A stretch of DNA of 64,000 nucleotides from Brachyhypopomus gauderio (taxonomy: Eukaryota; Chordata; Actinopteri; Gymnotiformes; Hypopomidae). The DNA is taken from contig NC_135214.1 in NCBI RefSeq assembly GCF_052324685.1, forward strand, positions 27,539,739 to 27,603,738, written 5' to 3'. The notes under the pieces were generated by a model. That model made no database searches, was not told the DNA's origin, and was given only the letters and a program-made list of their open reading frames with translations. This document shows, one piece after another, positions 32,176 to 43,690 of this stretch (the first letter of the stretch is position 1; every line of letters begins with the position of its first letter). A program made the position numbers and the translations under genes.

Positions 32176-34600
32176 TTTTTGGTTAAATGCCACTGTGTGC
32201 ACAAGCAGTGTTTATGTAAATCACTTTGAGTGTAATTCTCTTTCGTATTGCTCCGGTGCCATGCTGGAATCAAAGTGTAACCTTGCCTGAAGTCATTCTG
32301 TCCTGAAACTTCCCCCTGATTGAAATCCTTTATTTTGTCACTTCTCCGTGGTGACATGAAGTAAAGGAAGTCATGAACACAGTGGCTTGCCTTAAGCTCC
32401 CCGTCATCACATGGTTTCACCACTAAGTGTGAAGGTGTGAAGTCACACTTGATCGGTTACTAACTGTACCCTAGTGCCTGCATCAGATGGCTTTGCAGAT
32501 TTGACTTTTTAAATAAGATTCTGTTAGAAAACGTAATGCGGCAGTGCATATTCAATCTTGAAATTTCTTGTAGCTAATGTGTAATAAAGCCCATTGTGTC
32601 AGTGATGAAGCATGTAATATTTTTAATATGGAGCATATGACATATCTGTTCTCAGACATTGATCTTCTGTGAGCTGTACCATGGCATCGTACAATTAATA
32701 GTTTCCATGCTACACACATAGCAGTAGCAATGAACGGATCCGTCATTGACTTGTTAGTGGAGGCGCTAACAGTGGTGCATAGCTAATGAATGTGTAATGA
32801 TGTAAGGATCTTTAACTCTGATTAATTGTTTCTAGAGATCTTCCTCACAATTTCCAGCTCACTCCTGTCTTATTTTCTGTTTAGAAAGGAAGTGATAATT
32901 CAATATCATTTGTAAGTGATAATTAATAGTTGTTATCATTGCTTAAACAAATAAAATAAAATAAAACGCCTCTTATTAAGTACTTTATTGATATTTTTAG
33001 ACCGACATACAGCAGGGCATGGTGCTGTCATATTGTAGGATCAATGAGTAAGGGAATGTGATAAAAGTGCAAATTATCTAGAAGTTGCCAAAAAAAAGTA
33101 CAAATGTACAGCTCTTCCCCATGGATGTTCATACCTCATTTAGGATTACCTTAACGGAACATGCTTCCCACCACAGACCAAGGCTGTTTACACGCAGTCC
33201 CTTCCCCTGTGTGAAATCTTGAAAATAGCCAGGTGCCTTTAGACTTGTTTAAGCAATGTCCATTCATGTGGTCGGCAGTCGCTGCTGCTTTAACCGGTTT
33301 ACAGATTTCTCCACAACGTGGAGGGGAAGGAAAAAAGCCCACTGAAGCCTGAGGGAGAAAGAGTGTCCCACAGCACGGTGAACAGATGGCGGCTCAGAGC
33401 CTCGCGCTGGTGAAAGCGGTTGGTGCTGAATGACTCCAGCAGAGAGGGAGCAAAACACGGAACGGAGAGTTCTGTAATGGAGATGGGCTCTGGAGGACTT
33501 CTGCACCGGAAACACCGACACGAGGGACTCCGAGCAGACGAGGCGTTGGAGCAGAGGATCTCGCCTGCAGGCTGCCCACCTAAAGCAGATGAACCTACGG
33601 CAGGCTTGGAGGGGTTCCTGATGAGACGGGTGCAGAATCGCTGTAGTTCTGACACAGTAAGTGGAAAATCAGGAGAGAAGAGAACGGAGTCTATAAACAC
33701 AGCACTGGAATTGTGTCCACTAGGCTGGGAGAACATGGGGGAATATTCACGTCTGGCATATGGAATTGATACAGGGTGTAAGAATGTTCTGTTGTTTACT
33801 ACGTTTGCAAATCAGTTTGGGTCATCAGTGCCATCAATAATGTAATTAATAGCCAAAAATATCACATATGAAGTCACCTACCTCAAGTGCTAGGGGAATG
33901 ATTTAAATAATTTTAAATAAAGGGTTCAAATGAGACCCACACTACACACACACACACACACACACATATTTTCAAGATGCACTTTGCACACGTGTGAGTG
34001 AATGTGTGAATGAGTGACAGATGAAGTCATGCAAATCTGCCATTGGGTGCTGAGATAAGAGTCTCCACTCAGCCAGCTGTGAGGGCAGTAGCATAACGCA
34101 GTAGCCTGGTGGTCTGGAGCCCTGATGGGGGGGGGGGTGTCCACACTCCTCAGACCGCACAGCCTGGGCATCGCTAAACACACACACGCCCGCCATCCCC
34201 AGGGCTCGCTCAACCCCACGAAAGCAAACAGCGAAGAAAGAGCATTGTTAAGGCCACATTGCTCGCCAATGTCCTCTCGACAAGGACTCTTTAAGTCTGG
34301 CCTGTGTCTACAGAGGATGTCTCTGGCTTCTTGGAAGCTCACGCGGGTATTACACTATTCTTAGCGAAACACTGTCTCTTTTCTCTTCTGGCGCGCTCGT
34401 CTCCGCGCTCGCTCTGTTTTGCCTTTTGCGTTTGTTGCCCCCAAGACAAGTCTGTTCTGGGACCACGCTCAAGAGATAAATATTCTCGCAGCCAAGGCTG
34501 CGTTGTTATATTGTTTTAGCAAGTTCATGACCTTGATGACCTCGCCATGGTAACACTCTGGTTCATGTCGTAATGACTAGCTGATCATAGATGAGAAATA
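32176..34600. other. COMMD10-SEMA6A intergenic region, proximal part
   Basis: No gene recognised. Overlapping open frames on both strands near 33299-33845 are not similar to any family I know. A short (AC)n run lies at 33943-33965 and a G10 run near 34127. Confidence 0.7.
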
Positions 34601-34602
34601 TA

Positions 34603-34606
<4 letters not shown>

Positions 34607-34681
<75 letters not shown>
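34607..34681. repeat. (TA)n microsatellite
   Basis: Nearly perfect TA run of about 36 units abutting the Tc1-like relic that follows. Confidence 0.95.
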
Positions 34682-34684
<3 letters not shown>

Positions 34685-35130
34685 GCAAATGTCAAATCAG
34701 CCAATCACATAGCAGCATCTGAATGCATTTAGGCATGTAGACATGGCCAAGACGATCTGCTGCAGTTCAAACCAAGCATCAACACATTGAACCTTGAGGT
34801 AGATGGGGATACAGCAGCAGAAGACCACACCGGGTGCCACTCCTGTCAGCTAAGAACAGGAAACTGAGGCTGCAATTCGCACAGGCTCACCAAAATCGGA
34901 CAATAGAAGACTGGAAAAACGTTACCTGGTGCGATGGGTATTGTAGGGTCAAAATTTGGCGTGAATAATGGCATGATAACACGCCATGTCATAAAGCGTC
35001 ATCTCAGACTGGTTCCTTGAACATGACAATGAGTTCACTGTACTCGAATGGCCTCCACAGTCACCAGATCTCAGTCCAATAGAGCACCGTTAGGATGTGG
35101 TGGAATGGGAGATTCACATCACGGATGTGC
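34682..35130 (+). pseudogene. internally deleted Tc1-like transposase relic
   Basis: The piece at 34820-34915 translates in parts like a Tc1 transposase region (for example the HRVPLLSAKNRKLRLQFAQA type, then an IEDWKN-like segment). The piece at 34995-35110 gives DWFLEHDNEFTVLEWPPQSP, then DLSPIEH, the DD34E-family 'SPDLxPIEH' motif holding the third catalytic residue. The middle of the gene and the N-terminus are missing, and the remaining parts are out of frame with each other. Dead copy. Confidence 0.8.
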
Positions 35131-35139
35131 ATATATGGA

Positions 35140-35234
<95 letters not shown>
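35140..35234. repeat. compound (TG)n(TA)n microsatellite
   Basis: Alternating blocks: (TG)n, (TA)n, (TG)n, (TA)n, (TG)n. All are alternating purine-pyrimidine DNA. Confidence 0.95.
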
Positions 35235-35394
35235 CATATTCATAAAGATAGATAGATGGAGTCAGAACAGTAAATGAACCACAGCTGCATTGGTATAAAG
35301 CCAATTAGATAAAATACATGTGAGTGCTCGTCAATAATAATAAAAAAAAAACAATTAAGCAGAGCAATCAAATGAGACATCTTTGGGAAACGAC

Positions 35395-36515
35395 TTGAGT
35401 CACACTGATTAAAATGGAGAGGACCAACCAAGCCACTGTCGTGCCAAGGCTTAACACACAGCTCAACAATGCCGAGAGGAAAGGAGACGTGATTACATCA
35501 GGAAGAAGGTGGTGACAGCCCATCAGTCTGGGGAAAGCTACAAGACCATCTCCAACAGATTCCAGCTACATCCATCCACTGTAAGACAAATAATTTACAA
35601 ATGGAGGACATTCAGCATCACTACAACTCTGCCCAGAAGTGGACGGTCATCTGGTGCTTACATCAAAAGCACCAGACTAAGTATAATTAAGGTAAAGACC
35701 AACACACACATCACCTTCAGCAAGTTGCAGACCTCTCTGGCTGCATCTGGGATAAATATACATGCGTTTACAGTCGGGTGAGAAATCAATAGACATGGCA
35801 TTTATGGGAGAGTTGCTAGAAGGAAGCCTCTGCTCTCAAGAAAGAACAAAGTTGCCCATTTAAACTTTGCCAGAGAGCACTTGGACAAACCAGACTCTTT
35901 CTGGAAGTCCATTCTCTGGACGGATGAGTCCAAAATTGAATTACTTGGCCACAATCACAGACACCATGTTTGGAGAAAAGTCAACACTGCAGATAAAGAG
36001 AAGAACCTCCTCCTAACAGTGAAGATGGGATGGAAATGAATTGTGCAACAAGACCACGACCCAAATCATTCCAGCAAAACTACCAAGGAATGTCTTAAGA
36101 GAAAGAAGATTTGCACTCTGGATTGGCCCAGTCAAAGTCCAGACCTCAATCCCATAGAAATGCTGTGGTGAGATCTGAAGTGGGCGGTACACGCCAGATG
36201 TACTTCTATCCTCTCTCAACTAGTGGAGCTCTGCAAGGAGGAGTGGGGAAAATGCCTAAACGCAGATGTGAGACACTCGTTTGTGGTTACAGAAGATGTT
36301 TGGTTGAAGTAATGGCTGCAAAAGGAGGTGCAACAAGCTACTAACTAAAAGACTCCACATACTTGGCAAATTTGCAGTTTTTGGAGGCAGCAATCTTTTT
36401 TCTGTGTCCCTTATTTAGAAGGCCCGCTTTACAAATTGAGAGATTTGGGTGTTCATTTCATGAGATTATTAACATGTTTTAGATGGTTCACAAACTTTTA
36501 AGCAACACTATATAA
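35395..36515 (+). pseudogene. second Tc1-like transposon relic with decayed transposase
   Basis: A different Tc1 lineage from the copy upstream. The N-terminal helix-turn-helix region is visible near 35505-35640 (AHQSGESYKTISNRFQLHPS, then TVRQIIYKW). The region near 35850-35965 reads FAREHLDKPDSFWKSI-like and WTDESKIELLGHNHRHHVW. The segment near 36120-36180 reads [16 protein letters not shown], followed by an in-frame TGA. Several frameshifts and stops make it non-functional. The right end near 36485-36510 (CACAAACTTTTAAGCAACAC) resembles a Tc1-type terminal repeat. The left terminal repeat is not clear. Confidence 0.8.
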
Positions 36516-36518
<3 letters not shown>

Positions 36519-36596
<78 letters not shown>

Positions 36597-36611
36597 CATT
36601 ATATTATATTA

Positions 36612-36674
<63 letters not shown>

Positions 36675-36676
36675 TA
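36519..36676. repeat. (TA)n followed by (TG)n microsatellite
   Basis: TA run at about 36519-36590 and TG run at about 36614-36676, abutting the right end of the Tc1-like relic. Confidence 0.95.
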
Positions 36677-37750
36677 TTAAAATCTACAAAATTTACACAG
36701 AAGCTCCACCTTTAGGACAGAAGGTTAAAGGTAAACACTTCCCCTGCACATGTATGTACTACTCTGACATGTTTTTACTCTACCTCTACACACGCACAGA
36801 TATATATTTATATATATAATATATATATATTTCCAGGCTAGACTTTGTGTTTCCAGCTTGCCACCAGCACCCCCACACTGTTTAACTATTTATCCTTTAT
36901 GCTGTCAATCAAATCAGCTTCCTTTATTCGTTAGTTATTTTTATTCCGCCTAGTGTGTGTGCGTTCCTTGGAGCATCGGGCGGCTGCACACACCAGTTCC
37001 CGGTATGAAGCTGTCTTCTGTGTTGAAAGCTGGGAGAAACGGACACGGGTTAAAACGGGATTCCCCTAGTCTCCGCCGTGCTCAGTCTTGGCCCGGTATC
37101 AGCTGCACCACTCTCCAGCGTCCAGGACGCAGCCCAGCAAGATGGACGCCATTCATATTTCAGCATGGCCAAGAGTTTCTTAAGTCCTACGAAGTAAGAC
37201 AGCGAGAACTGTATTATACTGACAACCACAACCCCCTCAAACACACACAATTTCCACCGTTCCCTCCTCATTTCTCCGTGTGGACACACACACACGCACA
37301 CAGTGCATTGCGAGCGTAGCCCTGCAGCACCCATATAATTACACACTCGCTAATCCTGTTCCCCAAATCCAGGAGAAAATCCCATTCCTGCCACACACTC
37401 CCCATCTGCTTAGCATAGTCTGGTTTTTATTCAAGCTTTTTTCTTTGTCTTAAGCCAGAGTCTAAAACACACTGACAACGCATGAACCCGCTGTCACTGT
37501 TACATACGAAGCTACGTATACATATGAATTCCTTATTTAATAGCTGTTTAAAATGCGTTCTATTTATTTGTCAGTCGGTTTATTGGATATTGGAGCGTGC
37601 CGCAGTAGTTGAGAACGGCCTGTGGTTCTTCATTGAATCCTCAATATTAGACCGACCCAAAACCACATGGTTCTCAACATGTGATGCTGCATTTATCAGG
37701 GGTGGAGGCAGCGTTTGGAGGAAGGTGTCACTGTTTGAGGGTGACGGGGA

Positions 37751-37771
37751 GGGGGGGGGGGGGGGGGGGGG
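37751..37771. repeat. poly-G tract (21 bp)
   Basis: Uninterrupted G run on the + strand, preceded by GTGACGGGGA. Confidence 0.9.
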
Positions 37772-40166
37772 TTGTGCAAGTGAAGGATGAAGAACAGATT
37801 AAAAGAGGTGTGTCGTTGCCTCTAAGTAGAAGAGTTATGTGTGTGTGTGCATGTGCATGATAGCGAGATTGGTTAAGAATCCTGTTGCTTCCTCTCCACC
37901 ACACACATGGCGGTCCCTCTCAGAGCTCTGGACTTAACTCGCCTCTCTCTCGTGGCAGCAGCCACACGGCACTCTCAGCCGTCCTGCACCGTTAATTAGA
38001 CTTCTATCACATTTTATTCACCATTTTCATATTTATTTCTGGAGCTCAGTACCAGGTGCCACCCACATGACTATGAGATCTGTTAATCAGCTCTCATTAA
38101 AAAGCTGTAGTGTAATTGTCATGTAGTGTACATGAAGATGTGATGATGATATACATTTTTTGGTGTAAGAGCATTGTAATGGATTAGTCCTGTTCCAGCT
38201 CTAACTGAAGTGGGTCCACGCTGAACCGCACGCCGTCAAAACCATGACACACGGAGGGCTGTCTCCTTGTTGAGATTAGGGAACGGCGCTGGGTTCAGCC
38301 GTCGTACAAGATAAGACGTTTCCAGAGGCTGTTTGTTTCGTGCTTTCTTCAGTGGAACTGTTTGTGTGTTCAGATGTTCGAAATGTTGGGGCTGCTGTCC
38401 CAGTAGGAGATTCACAAGGTGCTTTCACGGCTAAGCATGCAACGAACCCTGACATTAGAGACAGAACCGCTGCAGTCAAGTTGGGCTGCTGTGCACCTGA
38501 ATTGCATCAGGTTTGAAAGAGTTATATTGAAACGCATCAGACCCAACGTCCTGAATAAAACTGGAATACTGTGACATAGCCTTAATCTCTAGTTTTTTTG
38601 TCTATACTATGGCTTCAGGATATGTGGGGTAAATAATAGAGATACTATCTGGGTGAGTCAGTTCAGAAAGGCCTTTTTGAGTCGTGCTCACAAGGGCTGA
38701 GACATATGGGAATTGTAGTGCACACTCTGGAGGCACAATGCCTCATATCTGATGAATATTTCAAAAAAATTGTCCCAAGATAGAGAATGGGTTTGTTTTA
38801 TAGTCATGTGAAATAAAAAGTTGCAAACAATGTGAACTAGAAAATGGAGACTATGAAGATCAGTATATCATATGGGAGATAATGATAAATTAAGCTAATC
38901 CAGATAGCCCTTAATGGCTCACAAACAGCAACCTGTTTGCTCACATAAGGGGCTATGGGTCAAAAGCTGTCACGTGTGCATGCATTATTAATTCCTATAT
39001 TGAAGTTGTTTTCGTTTATTTCACTGGCGCCGCCTTCTGCAGGACCTGCCCGATCCTCAAGGGTCACCTGACCCAGCCTGGTACTAGTATGCGTATTTCC
39101 TTCAGAACCTCACATGAGCCAGAACCCACACTTCCTCCCCCAGACACAAGCTAACAGATCTCAATGTGCTGGGTTTTTTTATTTATTTAATAAATTCACA
39201 CAGCACCAGGGTGCAGACTTCACATTAATGATATTCCATCACTTCCCCCTTTGGATTACGCCTGGGTCGAGGTTCAGACACGCTGCTTCGTTAGACATCA
39301 GAGTGAATCAAACTGGCCCAGTAATGGGGTAAAGGAAAAAAAAAACCCACACGTCTGGAGAGGCGCTTAAAGAGCGTCTCGAAACGGATGGTGGCAGTTC
39401 CATTAAGAAATGACCACCCCCTAGAAATGAGGTGCTTCGATTACTGAAGAGAAAGGCGGGTCTGCGTGCGTATACGGGGTTGGGATGAGAAGGAAAAGTG
39501 GGTGTGATGTCCGTGGCCAGTTGAAGCTCGCTTGCTTTGTCAGCATGATTATGAATAGTGGGCGGGGAAGCATGCAAATGGGGCCACTGCTGGCGTACAG
39601 CTGGGGGAGGTCCCCTGGGACAGCTCCTCCCCTCTCACTCATCTATAATGGATGAGGCTGCACTGGGGTTGTGAGGACCTGCAGCTGGGAATATACCTGG
39701 CCATGCGCTTTAGTCCTCATTCAAGACAGGAAAGACCTGCGGAAACATAAGGAATAAACACCCGTGTTCTCTTTGCCTGCTCTGTTCCTCTTCACTGCTG
39801 GTCAAGGCAAAAGATCTTTACATGCTCCGTGTAGTGTTTTTGTAATTTTCCAAACAGGAAGTTCATAGGCAGCGTGGACGAGTATGGTTGGTACATCTGT
39901 AGCACACACTATGCGATGTGGGCTGCAGAGCAAATCCTATATCACTTAGCGGACGTCACCTGAGACGGGTGCAGCCCCCTACTCCATCTTCTCTGGTCTC
40001 TGGAGACCTTCAGTGCTGAAATACGTGTGTCATTGATGAATGGGTGGATATCTGTCTGGGCTCTTGACCTTTGACATAATGGGGTGAAGTAAAACACAAA
40101 GGGGTCAACTGCATCTGGAAATGCAGTCTGAGCACTACCAGCACAAAGAAAAGTTTGCCTCCAAAT

Positions 40167-40230
40167 AGATAGATACACAGACAGACAGACAGACAGACAC
40201 TTTATTAATCCTGAAGGAAATTGAGGGTTT
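40167..40230. repeat. GATA/GACA microsatellite with TTTATTAATCC tail
   Basis: A (GATA)n(GACA)n run is followed by CTTTATTAATCCTGAAGGAA. This junction of a tetranucleotide repeat and a TTTATTAATCC-type tail is a recurrent fish repeat end. I cannot assign the parent element. Confidence 0.6.
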
Positions 40231-42243
40231 ACCAGATTTACCAGTGACACAGTACTTAGCTATACTGTAGATCTGTAATATTCATTTAGGCTGTGTGCAG
40301 CCTTTATAGCTGCATAGTGTGCAGTGTTTCATTTTAGCGATTATTTAAGTTTAAAATGTTCTCATTGGGAAAGCATACTTTGAATATCATTGCCCCAAGC
40401 ATTACACTAAGAAGAATACATTTATCATCTTTAAGTCATTACATTGCTGTCCTCTGCCATCTTCAATGACAATATTACTCATGGTGAACTGCTATTATTA
40501 CCCTGATACAGTCTATGCCATCAGCAGTGAAAATAATTTGTGGGCAGACAGAAGAATCAATCAGGCAGGACCACGCCTTGGCCATACTACCAGGCAGCTG
40601 GTCTGGAAGAGGCTGACCTTCAACACTACAGCGAGATTGTCATTTAGTGGAGGCCGTCTTTCCCGCCCTGCTGGGCTGGAGCCACCTGGGTCCGGCTCAT
40701 TTCAGACAGAGAGAGATGACACAGCCAGAGACAGCCTTGGGATCAGCGGACACAACAGACCGCTCGCCAGAAGCGTAGCGAATTATATTTATCCTGTAAA
40801 CCTATGCGTCCGTCGTCAGCATCGGTGATGTGGCCAATAATTTATAGGCTTAGGCCTTGGGAAATGTCATGCGGAATCTCGATATCCCTGTCTGACAGTT
40901 TCTGCGCTAACATTCTGATGGTCACCGAAGCAGGAAAATATTTGGTGAATGTTTCGACAAGGCTGACATAAAACAGACCAACTATTGACAAGAGAAACAT
41001 CATTAAAAACTACAATAAAAACAGGGCCGTAAAAGAAAACCTCCATCCTGTTGTTTTTAGTAGGTAGTGTACATGGCAATGTTGCTGGAGGAAATGGCAG
41101 AGGAGAATCAATTTATAACTTTTTTCATGAAAATAGTCTGCAGCAGGTGATTCTGGAACAGGATAGCCCTGTCACAGGGGTGGCCATTTCGAGTGCTAAA
41201 ACATAGCAGACTCAAAACAAAGCCTTTCTTCTCCGTCTCCCAGGAGATGAGCGTGCAACCTTGGGGACAGACAGTGAGCGCTCTCAGCTTGGGCTGTGCG
41301 AGAGCTTCAACATGACCCGTGGAGCGTCAGAGCGAGACCAGGGTCAGCCACAACACGCATCGCACACGCACAAACATGCCACGTTTGCTCACGCTCTCTC
41401 CATTGCGAACTTGGAGCAGGGGGCCACAGCGGACCTCACACCAGAGCAAAGACTGAGCTGTTTTTTCATCATGTGTGGTGATGCCACAACACTGCAGGCT
41501 TGTCTGACTCTTGATCCAGCCATCCGTGAAAGCTCACAGAACTTTCTAGAATTTTACACCTCCAAAAACAACCCTGATTCGCACAGGGCTGTGTTCATGT
41601 CACATTCCGGTTTGCGTTTTGCACTCGGAGGAGGGCTCGCACCTGTGGAATAAAGCAGATCATATGAACAATTAATTATCCCATACGAGCTTCCAACTGT
41701 CATCGTGTACCTGATGTCATCATCCTCCACTGAAGTCTTTCCAAACATCTGTCAATTCAAATCAGGTTCCTCAGAATCTGCAATTCCCAGTTGACTCCAG
41801 TAGTTAGTTACTGTTATTGTTTGCTATTCTCCACCGGTGTTGGGAGAAACGTTTGCCTGCACTGTTTGTATACTGTTGCACCACGCATTTGGAATAATGT
41901 ATCCAACACATTATCTGTACAGCAGCTCATATGTCACTCTGCTTCCTTATTCCCAAGAGTCTCATGCTCAGGCCAGCACGAGCCATGGCCCAACTCCTCT
42001 TTATCCTTAAGCTCTGCAGTTCACGCTGCTTCCCCCCGTTTCCCCTCCTGTGGCTGGCATGGGATGTAAACAATGCTGGTGGTCTTGTTCTTTTTTGGGC
42101 TGCATAATGCTATATAGTAAATTATGAAGAGCAGTGTTATAAATCTGTACGCTATATGACCATATGTTATTATACAGGGTAGGGTAGTGCCTTTTCTGTT
42201 TAGAATATTTCAGTGCTCTAACTCTTTCTTTTTCCTCCAAAGG

Positions 42244-42320
42244 CTGGGTTTGATTATTGATTATTATATACTGGGTTTGATTATTGATTATTATATACTG
42301 GGTTTGATTATTGGCTATTT
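42244..42320. repeat. 27-bp AT-rich tandem repeat, ~2.8 copies
   Basis: The unit begins CTGGGTTTGATTATTGATTA. Copies lie at 42244-42270, 42271-42297 and a diverged partial from 42298. Confidence 0.9.
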
Positions 42321-43690
42321 CATTTCCTCCCACTTTCTTCTGCTCTGGTCTGGAGGGCTGATCTGCATGTTTGAATGAGCTTCACCACTACTGAACCTAG
42401 AACCATCCCGCCAGCCACAATAGACAGCAGCAGGAAAATTGATGTACATTAAAATGCTGCTGGTTATTACCAGATATCAGATGCTAGATTGGATAGCTGG
42501 AATAAGGGCTGGAGATTACAGCACTAAGCTCGTTTTGACCACAGATTGCATGGGGCAGCCAGAATGAAAGCCAGCTTGGAGATTGAAAAACGATGAACGA
42601 TACTGGATGTGAACAACCTAAATCCTCCGCTTGGGCTTTAAAATGAAATGGTCTTTTATGGCTCCACCATCTCCTGACGTCCATCTTACTACTGAAGCTG
42701 TTTGTCCTGTCGATTTAAAAGGAGGGAGGCGGTCAGGTGGTTTCCTGCTATAAGATGGTGGCATGATGATTGTCCTTCATTCCAGTAGATAAGATCTAAT
42801 TTACCACATGACAGACATTCTTAATGTTGAAAGCAATGATATTTTACAATCTTAGTTTCTAAAGGAAAACCTAAAGGATAACATTTTTTGAAATGCCAAA
42901 ATAAACTGCATCAGGAAAAGGGTAACATTGTCAATACCTTATGTTGTCCAAGAGCTCAAATGCATACCATCAGGAATGCTGGTACCAGGCCATTGGCATT
43001 CTGTAGGGCCGCCTCAATAAACAACAAAACAAATATCTGGATTTTTATTTTAGTTTCGGTCAATTCCACTGGAATATTCCCAACAGAAAGGGGTATTTGT
43101 GATTGCCAAGTTCTATCATGGCCTTGACAAAAAAGAACAAAAAAGAAAGTGAGGACAGAAGTGAAGATCTTAAGTTCCTCATTGTACATGAAACATTATA
43201 CCCACACTCTTAACTCACCTCCATTAGCACCATGTCTGGTGACTGACTTCTGAATGTGTGCACAAGGCTCCAGACTGATCCTTATCGCTGGGTTTGTGCA
43301 CGGTAGAAGGCATCAAACAATTCACAAATGAATGTTTTGAAACCAGCCTTTGAGTCAAGGTGAGCTCATACACACGTCCAGTCGCCGTGTCAGCTTATCT
43401 ACGCTACACTTCAAATCTTTATCTTGACGGGAGGCCTGCCAAGGCAGGTCCCAGCCAGCAGTTTACTCACGTGTTCCTCTGAGATCTTTCTTTGTCAATG
43501 GCCTCTTTGAAACCACATTTCTGATTCTGCTAACAATTTAGTGCGAGGCCATACTTCATAAAACGTCCTAAATTATAGATAATTACAAATATGTGTCAAA
43601 ATGGGCTTGGTGTTTCAACGTAAGTGGTTCAATATTGTTTCTTTGTTTCGTATTGGATGAAGAAAACTGATGAAAGACTCTTTGTGACAA

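Larger units (their letters stand above)
36680..43690. other. COMMD10-SEMA6A intergenic region, distal part
   Basis: About 7 kb with no recognisable gene. It contains a G21 tract (37751-37771), a GATA/GACA tail repeat (40167-40230) and a 27-bp tandem repeat (42244-42320). Open frames such as 37482-37790 +, 40466-40828 + and 41261-41653 + show no family resemblance and no convincing codon pattern. Confidence 0.7.

Noticed and set aside
41261..41653. 130-codon + frame between COMMD10 and SEMA6A
   Set aside because: No recognisable domain, no splice or promoter context and no conserved pattern; treated as chance.
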